The notes under the pieces: model-generated
Told to the model about the DNA's origin: nothing
Database searches by the model: none
What the model saw: only the letters and a program-made list of their open reading frames with translations
NCBI RefSeq assembly: GCF_020829665.1
Contig: NZ_JAIVFT010000009.1
Span: 189,348-253,347 of the forward strand
Origin: Nostoc sp. CHAB 5824
Lineage (GTDB): Bacteria; Cyanobacteriota; Cyanobacteriia; Cyanobacteriales; Nostocaceae
Length of the DNA stretch: 64,000 nucleotides
Direction: 5' to 3'
Translations under genes and position numbers: made by a program
In this document: one piece after another, positions 1 through 9,967 of the stretch
Layout: each line of letters opens with the position of its first letter
How positions within the stretch are numbered: position 1 is the stretch's first letter

Positions 1-1
1 C

Positions 2-715
2 AAAGCCATCGAACTCGACCCCAAAGATGCTGATTCTTACAACAATCTGGGCATTGCGCTGTATGACCAGAAGAAACTGGATGAGGCGATCGCCCAATAT
101 CGCAAAGCCATCGAACTCGACCCCAAATATGCTAGAGCTTACAACAATCTGGGCAATGCGCTGAGTGACCAGAAGAAACTGGATGAGGCGATCGCCCAAT
201 ATCGCAAAGCCATCGAACTCGACCCCAAATATGCTAGAGCTTACAACAATCTGGGCATTGCGCTGAAAAACCAAGGGAAACTGGATGAGGCGATCACCCA
301 ATATCGCAAAGCCATCGAACTCGACCCCAAATATGCTGGTGGTTACATTGGTCTGGGCAATGCGCTGAGTGACCAGAAGAAACTGGATGAGGCGATCGCC
401 CAATATCGCAAAGCCATCGAACTCGACCCCAAAGATGCTTATGCTTACTACAATCTGGGCATTGCGCTGAAAAACCAAGGGAAACTGGATGAGGCGATCG
501 CCCAATATCGCAAAGCCATCGAACTCGACCCCAAAGATGCTGATTCTTACAACAATCTGGGCATTGCGCTGTATGACCAGAAGAAACTGGATGAGGCGAT
601 CGCCCAATATCGCAAAGCCATCGAACTCTACCCCAAATATGCTTATGCTTACTACAATCTGGGCATTGCGCTGTATGACCAGAAAAAACTGGATGAGGCG
701 ATCGCGGCATATCGT
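2..715 (+). repeat. 102-bp tandem repeats encoding TPR units
   Basis: Seven consecutive 102-bp units (34 codons each) are almost identical at the DNA level. The phrase CTGGATGAGGCGATC recurs at 77, 179, 281, 383, 485, 587 and 689. Most differences fall in one short segment of each unit. The following unit (from about 803) is diverged. Such similarity implies recent duplication or gene conversion. Confidence 0.95.
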
Positions 716-1603
716 CAAGCACTAAAGCTACCAGATATTTCTGGAACACCAGCCAGTGCCCATACTTTAGCCCATAGCAATCTGGGTCTGGTGCTACAGG
801 AAAAAGGCAAGTTAGAAGAGGCTATTGCAGAGTACAAACGCTCTATCGCCTTAGATCCAAAGTATGTCTTTGCTCAAAACAACCTGGATGAGGCTGAACG
901 CTTGTTAGCGTTGCAGCTGAAGACTCAGCCTGTGGTTGAAGAAAAGTTGCCTACTCCAGCTGATAAATCATCGTTGCTAAAGCGGTCTGTAGTCAAAGTG
1001 GTGGCTCAAATCCGGGAGGGGAATAGCATCGGTACAGGATGGGTGGTGAAACGGGAAAGCGATGGTCGCGCCTGGATTGTGACTAATCGCCATGTCGTGA
1101 CAGGTAGTGAAGGTCTCCGAGAACCCAGCAAAGAAATTGTAGTTGAATTTTACAGTGAGAATGACAATGAAACCCGGTTGCGGCATTCTGCCAAAATTTT
1201 TCAAATTACGCCAAACAGCGAGACCCTCGACTTAGCACTTCTAGAAGTGGCAAATGTTCCTGATGATATTAAACCTTTGCCGATATCTTCCACAGGCGTT
1301 TCTCACAACGACAAAGTGAGAGTCATCGGACATCCCAGCGGCGGCGGTACTGATTGGAGTCTTGAGGGTGGCGAGATTAGCAATATAATGAGCCAGGAAA
1401 AATTATTGCAGCTATCCGATGTTAGCCTATCCCTTGGCAACTCTGGTGGCCCAGTGTTAAACGAGCAGGATCGAGTTGTGGGTGTTTTAACTTATATAAA
1501 CACTTCTAATGAGTCCGCTGAAAAGTTGAATACAGGTGGTTTTGGATTGGCTTACCAAATTGAGTTCGTAAAAACCAGACTGCGTGACTGGGGAATCTCC
1601 TGA
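2..1603 (+). CDS. TPR-repeat protein with C-terminal trypsin-like serine protease domain (5' partial)
   Basis: The reading frame is open from the left edge, so the gene starts upstream of the window. The first ~300 codons are TPR units of 34 residues (consensus LDEAIAQYRKAIELDPK..) that would bind partner proteins. The rest is a trypsin/HtrA-like protease fold with the triad visible: His in TNRHVV, Asp in LDLALLEV and Ser in GNSGGP. No PDZ domain follows. A GTG at 791 could be taken as a start, but it lies inside the last TPR and the frame is clearly coding before it. TPR-protease fusions are common in filamentous cyanobacteria; the substrate is unknown. Secretion cannot be judged because the N-terminus is missing. 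Confidence 0.9.
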   Translation, partial: KAIELDPKDADSYNNLGIALYDQKKLDEAIAQYRKAIELDPKYARAYNNLGNALSDQKKLDEAIAQYRKAIELDPKYARAYNNLGIALKNQGKLDEAITQYRKAIELDPKYAGGYIGLGNALSDQKKLDEAIAQYRKAIELDPKDAYAYYNLGIALKNQGKLDEAIAQYRKAIELDPKDADSYNNLGIALYDQKKLDEAIAQYRKAIELYPKYAYAYYNLGIALYDQKKLDEAIAAYRQALKLPDISGTPASAHTLAHSNLGLVLQEKGKLEEAIAEYKRSIALDPKYVFAQNNLDEAERLLALQLKTQPVVEEKLPTPADKSSLLKRSVVKVVAQIREGNSIGTGWVVKRESDGRAWIVTNRHVVTGSEGLREPSKEIVVEFYSENDNETRLRHSAKIFQITPNSETLDLALLEVANVPDDIKPLPISSTGVSHNDKVRVIGHPSGGGTDWSLEGGEISNIMSQEKLLQLSDVSLSLGNSGGPVLNEQDRVVGVLTYINTSNESAEKLNTGGFGLAYQIEFVKTRLRDWGIS

Positions 1604-1610
1604 ACTAACT

Positions 1611-2348
1611 ATGATCTACAGAATCTTTTTTATATCTACCCTATTTATTAGCAGTCTACTGCTGACCCAGTGTTCTCAGCCTCCCGCGTCCTCTCAGGCG
1701 TGTAACCCTGGAGATCCTAAAAATACTACTTATATGTGGCGAGATAAAAACCGCTGCGAAGGTATTAGCAAAAATATTCCTGCAAGTGGGGGGATACGGC
1801 TTATCTCTCTAACTACCCGCGCCATTACTAGCTTTGATGAGAAATTGCAACTGCAAATTCCCAAGTTAAACAATAGTAACCCTGATGTAAGTGTGCGTTC
1901 ATTGGCTAAACGATATCAACTAGATAACATATTATTCAAACCCGAAGCATCTGCATTCACTTTTAGCTGGTCTACTTATGTTTTGAAAAAGGAGAATATC
2001 ACCCCTGAAAGTTTACGCGCCCTAGCTTCTTTTCTCGAAGGTTCCCAAGCCGTATTTGTACCTGTAAGTCTTGGTAAATCTTCTAGTGAATACGAGTTTG
2101 TTCTCTACTCCAACAATCCTGTCGAAATTTCCACTTTTCAAATTCGCCGTAATGGGAAGTCTATCTATACCAGTCCCAGCAGAACTTCTCAAGGTGATGA
2201 AATTATTTTTAAGTGGAAGCCAGACAAAGCACCCAAAGGTCGTTATGAACTCAAGTATGTAGCTGAATTAGAGCAATTTGGTAAATCTCCAGAAAAACCG
2301 GGAGAAAAACTCATTTTGTTTGAACATAACCCTGCTTGGCTACAGTAG
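1611..2348 (+). CDS. Putative lipoprotein of unknown function
   Basis: The 245-residue product opens with a lipoprotein signal: a hydrophobic stretch (IFFISTLFISSLLL) followed by the lipobox LLTQC, so it should be anchored to a membrane by Cys about 20. I chose the ATG at 1611. An in-frame ATG at 1584 would overlap the protease gene and put nine extra residues before the signal peptide. No catalytic motif is recognised. The region after about residue 170 (EYEFVLYSNNPVEISTFQIRR) looks like a beta-sandwich. The gene lies directly downstream of the TPR-protease and overlaps nothing essential, so co-transcription is likely. Confidence 0.6.
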   Translation: MIYRIFFISTLFISSLLLTQCSQPPASSQACNPGDPKNTTYMWRDKNRCEGISKNIPASGGIRLISLTTRAITSFDEKLQLQIPKLNNSNPDVSVRSLAKRYQLDNILFKPEASAFTFSWSTYVLKKENITPESLRALASFLEGSQAVFVPVSLGKSSSEYEFVLYSNNPVEISTFQIRRNGKSIYTSPSRTSQGDEIIFKWKPDKAPKGRYELKYVAELEQFGKSPEKPGEKLILFEHNPAWLQ

Positions 2349-2386
2349 TATGGGCAAGAAACAGTAAAAATTTTTTATTTAATTTG

Positions 2387-3703
2387 ATGAGCAGACCACC
2401 ACGGAGAAAAAAGTGGCTAGAGTTACCAAGATCCATCATCCGGTTGTTTGAGCAAACGTGGTATGTCTTCATTAATATACTAAAGCAATTTATTAAGTAC
2501 TTAAAAGAAAAAAAACAGGCTTGGTGTGTCCTCCTGTTGATATTGATTCTCATTGGAATTGTTGTTGCAGGTATCTCGCCCAGTGATAATAATTTTGAGG
2601 GTAGTTTAGTTGTCAAAGAAATTGGTTTTACCTATAACGGTCAAGAGCCGAATAAACTCTTTATTAATAACATTAATGGTATCAAAAGACTGCTGGGAGA
2701 TGGTCGCCAAACTCTGATATTAACAGGAAAATTTTCTAGTTCATCACACCCAGAACTAAATCAAAAATTAACTCAACAAAATACTCTAAAAATTGAATTA
2801 CCCTATGACAGTAGCCAGTGGATGATTGCTCCTGCTGACTCAAAACTAGAAAGTAAGTTAAAACTGACTGAACTACGACTACAACCTCAAACAACTATTG
2901 ATTCACTCAGCTACAATCCTTATAATCAGCGCCTAGCTCTTTCGCTTTTACCAGCAGTTGCAACAGGCAAACCAGAAAAGCCTAATTTCATTCTTGACTT
3001 GGGTGAACAGCCACTTAAAATTAGTTTGAATAGCTACAAATTACCGGAATTAAATTTACAAAATAGTTCAGATAGTTCTAATCAAATTGAATTAATTTTT
3101 CAGCCAAATAACCCTGAAGTTAGGTTATCCATTAATACTAATACACGCTTATCAATAGACTTACCCGATCCCAGCAAAGTAGATTATGAAGAATGGCTAA
3201 GGGGAGATTTGGCAGTTAAAAATATGCAATTACAGGAGTTAGATAGGACTGGAATTAATGCTAATGATGATTTAGAAAAATCTACCATTATTAAAGGCGA
3301 TATCCGCATGAGAGAACAAGAATTGAAAATTGAATCTAATCAGTTCCTCATGACGGGAGAACCAGGAATTGAACGCTTGCGACACTTGGCGATTATCCCA
3401 CCTAAAACAACCCCAGAAATAGAATTACGCATCAATGGTGAAAGTGTAGAAATATCTGAACCTGTTGAGGGAATAGAAGCCCGTATTGCAGGTAAAGCCA
3501 AACGCATTCAGGTGGGAATAGACCCCCGTTTACCTGTTAATAGCCTCCAGTTAAACTTACTAGCTAGTTGGGGACTTGCCAAAGATTTGATAATTTCCAT
3601 TATTTCATTTGTAATTGGGGTGATTGTTTCACTTTTAACTTGGCTATTTAATGACTTTCTATCTTGGTTAAAACCTAACTCTACATCATCCCCTAACCCA
3701 TAA
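2387..3703 (+). CDS. Two-TM membrane protein of unknown function
   Basis: The product has about 438 residues. A basic N-terminus (MSRPPRRKKW) precedes a transmembrane helix around residues 47-65 (WCVLLLILILIGIVVAG), then a long soluble beta-rich region, then a second helix near the C-terminus (DLIISIISFVIGVIVSLL). I prefer the ATG at 2387; a TTG at 2336 would overlap the preceding stop. The middle region has no recognisable enzyme motif. A terminator follows at 3760. It may be the last gene of an operon with the TPR-protease and the lipoprotein. Confidence 0.6.
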   Translation: MSRPPRRKKWLELPRSIIRLFEQTWYVFINILKQFIKYLKEKKQAWCVLLLILILIGIVVAGISPSDNNFEGSLVVKEIGFTYNGQEPNKLFINNINGIKRLLGDGRQTLILTGKFSSSSHPELNQKLTQQNTLKIELPYDSSQWMIAPADSKLESKLKLTELRLQPQTTIDSLSYNPYNQRLALSLLPAVATGKPEKPNFILDLGEQPLKISLNSYKLPELNLQNSSDSSNQIELIFQPNNPEVRLSINTNTRLSIDLPDPSKVDYEEWLRGDLAVKNMQLQELDRTGINANDDLEKSTIIKGDIRMREQELKIESNQFLMTGEPGIERLRHLAIIPPKTTPEIELRINGESVEISEPVEGIEARIAGKAKRIQVGIDPRLPVNSLQLNLLASWGLAKDLIISIISFVIGVIVSLLTWLFNDFLSWLKPNSTSSPNP

Positions 3704-3759
3704 AATTCACTCACGATTGCTAAAAATCCTGGCAGATATAGCGATCGCCCTAACCTTTG

Positions 3760-3783
3760 AGCCTCCCATACCGGGAGGCTTTT
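3760..3783 (+). terminator. Rho-independent terminator
   Basis: An 8-bp stem AGCCTCCC/GGGAGGCT with a 5-base loop is followed by TTTT on the plus strand. It sits 57 bp after the membrane-protein stop and just before the convergent dienelactone hydrolase gene. Confidence 0.75.
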
Positions 3784-3798
3784 CTATGTTCCGCAGAC

Positions 3799-4632
3799 TT
3801 ACACGCCATTCTCCTTAAACCATGCCAAAAGCCGTTTCCAACCGTCCTTAGCATCTTTCTCGCGGTAGGAGGGGCGATAATCGGCAAAAAAAGCGTGGGG
3901 TGCATCGGGATAGACGATGATTTCAGATTTGCTGCTGCTTTCCTTTAAGCGATCGCGCATCTGCTCTACTGTATCAAGAGGAATACCTGTATCCTTCCCA
4001 CCATAGAGTCCGAGAACAGGGACTGTTAGTTTTGATGCAATATCAACAGGATACTTAGGTTGAAGCTCGGTAGCCTCGCCCACGAGTCGCCCGTACCAGG
4101 CCACACCTGCCTTCACCTTAGGATTGTGTGCTGCGTATAACCAGGTAATGCGTCCGCCCCAGCAAAAGCCTGTAATACCTAATTTATCGGCATTACCTTT
4201 AGCTGATTTCACCGCCCAGTCTACTGTGGCATCAAGATCGGATAATACTTGGGCATCTGGTACTTTGGCTACAATTGGGCGAATTTCGTCTATGCTGCTT
4301 AGTTTAGTGACATCGCCTTGACGGATGAATAATTCAGGTGCGATCGCCAAGTACCCCAACTGAGCAAAGCGACGAGTGACATCCTGAATATGCTCGTGTA
4401 CACCAAATATTTCCTGGAATACCAGAACAATTGGGAAATTTTTACCAGTTGCAGGAACTGCTCTATAAGCAGGAATTTCCCCATCTTTGACGGGAATTTT
4501 CACCGCACCAGCTACCAACCCCTTAGCATCGGTGCTGATGACTTGAGCAGAAATGGGTTGCACTGCCAAGGCAAAACCTGTCGCTAAGGTGGCAGTTGCG
4601 ATAAATTTGCGGCGTGTTATTTCTTTCATCAT
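3799..4632 (-). CDS. Dienelactone hydrolase family protein, Tat-exported
   Basis: This is a 277-residue alpha/beta hydrolase of the dienelactone hydrolase family. The nucleophile Cys157 lies in GFCWGG, Asp214 in GGKDTG and His246 in PHAFFAD, giving the Cys-Asp-His triad of the family. The N-terminus has a twin-arginine signal (TRRKFIATATLATGFAL), so the folded enzyme is probably exported to the periplasm. Met1 and Met2 are both possible starts. The natural substrate cannot be told; family members hydrolyse dienelactones or other small esters. It is transcribed alone, convergent with the preceding genes. Confidence 0.88.
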   Translation of the reverse strand: MMKEITRRKFIATATLATGFALAVQPISAQVISTDAKGLVAGAVKIPVKDGEIPAYRAVPATGKNFPIVLVFQEIFGVHEHIQDVTRRFAQLGYLAIAPELFIRQGDVTKLSSIDEIRPIVAKVPDAQVLSDLDATVDWAVKSAKGNADKLGITGFCWGGRITWLYAAHNPKVKAGVAWYGRLVGEATELQPKYPVDIASKLTVPVLGLYGGKDTGIPLDTVEQMRDRLKESSSKSEIIVYPDAPHAFFADYRPSYREKDAKDGWKRLLAWFKENGV

Positions 4633-5117
4633 CTCTACCTTAAATTAGCGAAAACTTTTATTCTTTGTTATACGTACAGTATTACGACAACAAATACTAC
4701 AATTTATGAATCAGTCTACCGTAATATTAGCTTCGTTTGCTGTCTAAGCATCCTTTCTCTGTAGCTGTTGTCAGGGAAAAGTCGGATGTATTGGCAAACA
4801 AAAGCAATGGGCCTAAATAATTTTCTGTGCTAAGTTCCCTTATAGTTAGGTTCCTGTATGGTTAAATGCGCGGTAGGGTAGGTGTACAAATTCCACAGTC
4901 GAAAAAAAGTGCTTCTATCTCAACCCCAGCAAGCATTTCACCTCACTTATATCTAATTTTCATTCGCGCAATCTCTGAAATGCTTACAATCAGTAGGTTT
5001 TAGCCTTTAACCTTTACCGCCACTCTTTCCAAACGAATTCTCTAATGCTATGATTGCTCTTGAATCGCGCAACCGCACCTTGAAAACTAAATATAGCTTG
5101 GCTTTCAGGCTCCCGCT
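4633..5117 (+). promoter_or_regulatory. Gene-free region with CRISPR leader
   Basis: No open frame here looks coding. The AT-rich stretch directly before the first repeat (about 4980-5117, containing ACCTTGAAAACTAAATA at about 5070) is taken as the leader, because the first repeat is perfect and the repeat at the opposite end is degenerate. The upstream part would also hold the divergent promoter of the hydrolase gene. Confidence 0.55.
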
Positions 5118-7544
5118 ATTGCAATTCATCCAAATCCCTATTAGGGATTGAAACTTGTGGAAGTGGAGCCACTGCAAGCATTGCATGGATTGCAATTCAT
5201 CCAAATCCCTATTAGGGATTGAAACCGCAACCCCCGGAGGCGTTGGGCTTACGGTCACATTGCAATTCATCCAAATCCCTATTAGGGATTGAAACTGCGG
5301 TTAGATGCGCTACTTTATGATATCTGCATTGCAATTCATCCAAATCCCTATTAGGGATTGAAACTATTGTACTACAATTTTATCCAAATGGTGAATTTTA
5401 TTGCAATTCATCCAAATCCCTATTAGGGATTGAAACTACAGTAAACTAAACGGCATATCCATTTCTCTGATATTGCAATTCATCCAAATCCCTATTAGGG
5501 ATTGAAACCAGAGACTAAGGATCTATTAGGAGCGCTTAAAGGATTGCAATTCATCCAAATCCCTATTAGGGATTGAAACAACTAACACCTGCGGGAGGCT
5601 GGGCAAACCCTTCATTGCAATTCATCCAAATCCCTATTAGGGATTGAAACAGAGCAATGGGCCTCCATTGCCAAAGCTAAGGCTGTATTGCAATTCATCC
5701 AAATCCCTATTAGGGATTGAAACCGGTAAGACTTCCACAGGTTTTTCAATATTTCCTATTGCAATTCATCCAAATCCCTATTAGGGATTGAAACCCATCG
5801 CAAGCTGGACAATTGCTTTTGGGCCCATAACCTGGGATTGCAATTCATCCAAATCCCTATTAGGGATTGAAACCTGCTTTTCCTTATCAGTGGCGAATTC
5901 GAGCGGGTTAGCATTGCAATTCATCCAAATCCCTATTAGGGATTGAAACAATAGCTACACCTGGCTTATACCTATTCTTTATGGATTGCAATTCATCCAA
6001 ATCCCTATTAGGGATTGAAACTAATTGCTTTACTACAATATGTGAAGATTAACTAATTGCAATTCATCCAAATCCCTATTAGGGATTGAAACCACCTTTC
6101 CCCCTTGCCCTTTAACCATTTCCCAGACTAAAAGATTGCAATTCATCCAAATCCCTATTAGGGATTGAAACATGAAATTATCTATAGTAGCTATGGGCAA
6201 CCCGAATTGCAATTCATCCAAATCCCTATTAGGGATTGAAACGTACAGCAACCGACCTTAACCCCCGCGTGGCTCATTGCAATTCATCCAAATCCCTATT
6301 AGGGATTGAAACCACGATTACCCCACTACGCAAAAGCTCGGAGGTGAATTGCAATTCATCCAAATCCCTATTAGGGATTGAAACTCAATAAGCTTCTCAA
6401 TGGCTAATATCAGCATTCCATTGCAATTCATCCAAATCCCTATTAGGGATTGAAACTAGATAGTCTATCCCTAGAGCGGCCGCGGCTCCATTGCAATTCA
6501 TCCAAATCCCTATTAGGGATTGAAACATCCACTCACTTGCCGAAGTCGGGTATGTGGGCGAATTGCAATTCATCCAAATCCCTATTAGGGATTGAAACAG
6601 TTTTTGTCTCTTGCAGCCTGGAAGCGTTGCTAGAATTGCAATTCATCCAAATCCCTATTAGGGATTGAAACGCGATCGCCTCCTTATGCCCCATTCCCCT
6701 TTGCCGCAAATTGCAATTCATCCAAATCCCTATTAGGGATTGAAACACCAGCATCCATCTGAACAGTAGACGAGCTCTTATTGCAATTCATCCAAATCCC
6801 TATTAGGGATTGAAACCGTTAATCATGCAAATCTCCTAATAATCAACTTTTGAATTGCAATTCATCCAAATCCCTATTAGGGATTGAAACCGGCACTATT
6901 GATTGCTATGAAATTGATTGCTACTATTGCAATTCATCCAAATCCCTATTAGGGATTGAAACTACTAAAACTACTGTATGATAATCTAATTTAAAATCTT
7001 ATTGCAATTCATCCAAATCCCTATTAGGGATTGAAACTAGAGTTAAATGCCCTTTGTACTTAGCAAGACAATATTGCAATTCATCCAAATCCCTATTAGG
7101 GATTGAAACTCAAGCATTAGCAAAAAATAGCTTTATTACCGCATAGATTGCAATTCATCCAAATCCCTATTAGGGATTGAAACGGGTGATTGAGGCTCCT
7201 GTGGAAGAAAAGCTGATTAGATTGCAATTCATCCAAATCCCTATTAGGGATTGAAACAACGTTGCTTCGCCCAAATCACCAATCAAAGCATATTGCAATT
7301 CATCCAAATCCCTATTAGGGATTGAAACGCGTTAGCTCCAAAGACTTGAGCAAGAGTTGGCTATTGCAATTCATCCAAATCCCTATTAGGGATTGAAACA
7401 TGCCGCAGCGTCCGGACAAGATGGCAATCGCCCAGATTGCAATTCATCCAAATCCCTATTAGGGATTGAAACAAAATTGTGCTTAAATCTATACTGTGAA
7501 GAAAAGTATTACAATTCATCAAAATCCGTGTTATGGATTGAAAC
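5118..7544 (+). CRISPR. CRISPR array, 34 repeats and 33 spacers
   Basis: Thirty-three repeats of 37 bp read as identical, starting ATTGCAATTCATCC and ending AGGGATTGAAAC. A 34th at 7508-7544 has five substitutions and closes the array. Each repeat has an internal stem AATCCCTA/TAGGGATT. Spacers run from 32 to 42 bp and I saw no duplicates. The ATTGAAAC end gives the usual 5' crRNA handle when transcribed on the plus strand, so the leader is on the left. No cas genes lie within the window, so the subtype cannot be assigned. Similar GATTGAAAC-ending repeats accompany both type I-D and type III loci in cyanobacteria. One spacer (6672-6709) contains the HIP1 octamer GCGATCGC. Confidence 0.98.
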
Positions 7545-7576
7545 CTTAATATCAATACTGGACAAATAGCGATCGC

Positions 7577-8098
7577 TTATTTAGCGCGATTTATCCAATC
7601 TTCTCCACCAGCTAACTGACTGAGATAATCATCCATAATTGCTGGTAATTCTTTTGCCGAATAATTATATGTTAAAGCCAGTAAACTAGTTGCTGTAGTT
7701 AAAATCTGGTTTCTATCTAACATCGCTGACAACTGAGAGCGAGTAAATTTGCCCTTCATCACTTCCTCGCTTGCATCAGCGATCGCATCTTCAATAACTT
7801 CCTCTTCTATCAAATTATTCCATTCATCTAAATTAATATAGTAAGATGTTTTATTATCTTTGATATTCACTTCTTTAATTTCGCGGATGGCATTGCGAAT
7901 AGAAACAGCCCAAGAATTTGTTAATTTTTGTTCTAGTTTATTCTTAATCAAATGAATCAGCAAAATTCTTAAAAACGATTTAATCTGCCGCAAAATTGCC
8001 TTTTTACTCATCCCCTCTAATTCATCTATAATTGCCAAAGCATCTGCATAACGTCCTTCCAAAATACTGTTTCTGAGGTCTATTAATTCCTGCGTCAT
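7577..8098 (-). CDS. DUF29 family protein (copy 3 of 3)
   Basis: A 173-residue helical protein with the DUF29 pattern: an N-terminal EGRYADALAIIDELEGMSK followed by a helix rich in Leu/Ile and basic residues (LRILLIHLIKNKLEQ), then SWAVSIRNAIREIK. The start is the ATG at 8098, four bases after the stop of the next copy and preceded by AGGCGG. An earlier in-frame start would lie inside that gene. DUF29 is common in cyanobacteria and has no established role. It is the last gene of a three-gene operon of paralogues next to the CRISPR array. Confidence 0.8.
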   Translation of the reverse strand: MTQELIDLRNSILEGRYADALAIIDELEGMSKKAILRQIKSFLRILLIHLIKNKLEQKLTNSWAVSIRNAIREIKEVNIKDNKTSYYINLDEWNNLIEEEVIEDAIADASEEVMKGKFTRSQLSAMLDRNQILTTATSLLALTYNYSAKELPAIMDDYLSQLAGGEDWINRAK

Positions 8099-8102
8099 TT
8101 TT

Positions 8103-8624
8103 TTACCGCCTACGTGCTTTCCAATCTTCTCCACCGACTAGCTGAGTTAAGTTTTCAGCCACAACTGCGGGTAACTCTTTAGCTGAACAAGAATAAGTTA
8201 GCGCCAAAAACTTCAAAGCAGTCTGAATAATTTGGTTCCTATCAACTATTTCAGCCAGTTGGAATTGATTATATGCTACATTCATTACTTCATCGCTGGC
8301 ATCAGCGATCGCATCTTCAATCACTTCCTCTTCTATCAGATTCTCCCACTCATCTAAATTAATATAGTAATATTTTTTATGATCTTTAATATTCAACTTT
8401 TTAATTTCTCGGATGGAGTTACGAATCGAATTTGCCCAGGAACCAGTTAATCGTTGCTCAACTTGGTTTTTAATCAAATGAATCAACAGAATGTTTAAAT
8501 AAGCTTGGATATTCCGCAGAATAGCTTGTTTACTCATGCCTTCTAATTCATCTACAATTGCCAAGGCATCTGCATAACGTCCTTCCAAAATACTCTTTTT
8601 GAGGTCTAGTAGTTCCTGAGTCAT
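8103..8624 (-). CDS. DUF29 family protein (copy 2 of 3)
   Basis: A 173-residue paralogue of both neighbours, closest to the upstream copy: GMSKQAILRNIQAYL and the end LVGGEDWKARRR are nearly shared. The ATG at 8624 starts the common MTQEL motif and is preceded by AGGCGG. It is separated from the upstream stop by four bases, so the three genes are probably translated as one unit. No catalytic residues can be named. Confidence 0.8.
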   Translation of the reverse strand: MTQELLDLKKSILEGRYADALAIVDELEGMSKQAILRNIQAYLNILLIHLIKNQVEQRLTGSWANSIRNSIREIKKLNIKDHKKYYYINLDEWENLIEEEVIEDAIADASDEVMNVAYNQFQLAEIVDRNQIIQTALKFLALTYSCSAKELPAVVAENLTQLVGGEDWKARRR

Positions 8625-8628
8625 TTTT

Positions 8629-9147
8629 TTACCGCCTACCTGCTTTCCAATCTTCTCCACCGATTAGCTGAGTTAAATTTTCAGCTACAACTGCGGGTAA
8701 CTCCTTAGCTGAATAATAATAAGTTAGCGCTAAAAACTTCAAAGTGGTCTGAATAATCTGGTTCCTATCCACTATTTCAGTAAGTTGGAATTCATTGTAC
8801 ATTCCATTCAAAACTCCCACACTGGCATCACGCACTGCTATTTCTATTTCATCTTCAATATAAGTATCCCATTCGTTTAAATTAATATAATAGGATTTTT
8901 TATTGTCTTTGAGATTGAGTTTTTTAATTTCTATAAGTGAATTACGAATAGAAGCAACCCAAGAATTTGTTAATCGCTGCTCTAGTTGGTTTTTAATCAA
9001 ATGAATCAGCAGAATCCTTAAATAAGCTTGAATATTTCGCAGAATAGCTTGTTTACTCATGCCCTCTAATTCATCAACAATTACCAAGGCATCTGCGTAA
9101 CGTCCTTCCTGGATGCAAGTTCTGAGGTCTATTAATTCCTGTGTCAT
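8629..9147 (-). CDS. DUF29 family protein (copy 1 of 3)
   Basis: First gene of the DUF29 trio, 172 residues. The ATG at 9147 follows a GAGG ribosome-binding site about 9 bases upstream. It differs most from the other copies in the acidic middle segment (EWDTYIEDEIEIAVRDAS). The operon promoter should lie in the AT-rich gap 9148-9250. Function unknown. Confidence 0.8.
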   Translation of the reverse strand: MTQELIDLRTCIQEGRYADALVIVDELEGMSKQAILRNIQAYLRILLIHLIKNQLEQRLTNSWVASIRNSLIEIKKLNLKDNKKSYYINLNEWDTYIEDEIEIAVRDASVGVLNGMYNEFQLTEIVDRNQIIQTTLKFLALTYYYSAKELPAVVAENLTQLIGGEDWKAGRR

Positions 9148-9250
9148 TTTTATTAACCTCAAAATTTCATCATGCTAATTTCAATATAACAATCACCTAT
9201 ACTTTATTAATAGCAGGGTATCTTACCTGCCATTAATAAAACAGTATTGT

Positions 9251-9874
9251 TCACTTCTTCGCCTGTACTACTTGCAAACTACCACCTGCATATAAAGTTG
9301 GCTTACCCACTTCAAAGCCAGTCTCAGTTAACAACTCAGCCAAATCAGTTTTTAGCAATTCCCAAGCTGTTTCCGTCTCAAACAACAGCAAAAACAGTGA
9401 TACTCCAGGCCAAAATATCGGATTCGTAGGAGCGTGAAAATCCACCAGCGTAAACACTCCTCCTGGCTTCAACACCCGATAAACTTCATTAATAATTTTT
9501 CGTAATTGCTGAGGCTGCATCTCGTGTAATGCGACGCTGGTATGCACCACATCAAATAGATTATCTCTAAATGGCATCTCTTCGGCAAAAGCTTCAAGAT
9601 AGCAAGCTTCAGGTACATTTTGCCGTGCCCGTTGCAAAGACTTGGGTGAGGCGTCCAATCCTGTTACATTTTGTGAAAATTTTACCAAAAGTTGCGTTGT
9701 TTGACCACTGCCACAACATAAATCTAAGACCTGAGTATCTGAGTGAATTGTTAAGCCTTGCAAAGCAAGCTGCCGAAAACGGGCTTCACCACCTACACTT
9801 AAGGCTGCTAAACGAGAGATGCCATCATACAGCCACTGATAGCGGTAACTCCAATCCCTTAAAATTGTTGCCAT
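9251..9874 (-). CDS. Class I SAM-dependent methyltransferase
   Basis: A 207-residue Rossmann-fold methyltransferase. Motif I is LDLCCGSGQT (residues 50-59) for S-adenosylmethionine binding. The acidic loop is VTGLDAS, motif II is FDVVHTSVALHEM, and the post-motif is LRKIINEVYRVLKPGGVFTLVD, as in UbiE/MenG-like quinone and small-molecule methyltransferases. The substrate cannot be fixed from sequence. The gene is divergent from hemH with 93 bp between the starts. Confidence 0.87.
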   Translation of the reverse strand: MATILRDWSYRYQWLYDGISRLAALSVGGEARFRQLALQGLTIHSDTQVLDLCCGSGQTTQLLVKFSQNVTGLDASPKSLQRARQNVPEACYLEAFAEEMPFRDNLFDVVHTSVALHEMQPQQLRKIINEVYRVLKPGGVFTLVDFHAPTNPIFWPGVSLFLLLFETETAWELLKTDLAELLTETGFEVGKPTLYAGGSLQVVQAKK

Positions 9875-9967
9875 TGCATATTTCCTTGCTATTAAGCTTT
9901 ATATTTAATAAAGATATATTGTTAACATTAGTAAAAAACCTGAAAAGATTGGGGGAAAGTAACTGCT

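Noticed and set aside
294..749. Antisense ORF of 151 residues and a plus-strand ORF (489-725) over the TPR region
   Set aside because: Both are by-products of the 102-bp repeats; the TPR frame is the coding one.
5118..7472. Idea that spacers target the resident prophage
   Set aside because: A visual scan found no convincing match of 15 or more bases; a proper search is needed, so no claim is made.
5007..7555. Several short ORFs inside the CRISPR array
   Set aside because: They translate the repeat itself (for example FQSLIGIWMNCN) and are not genes.
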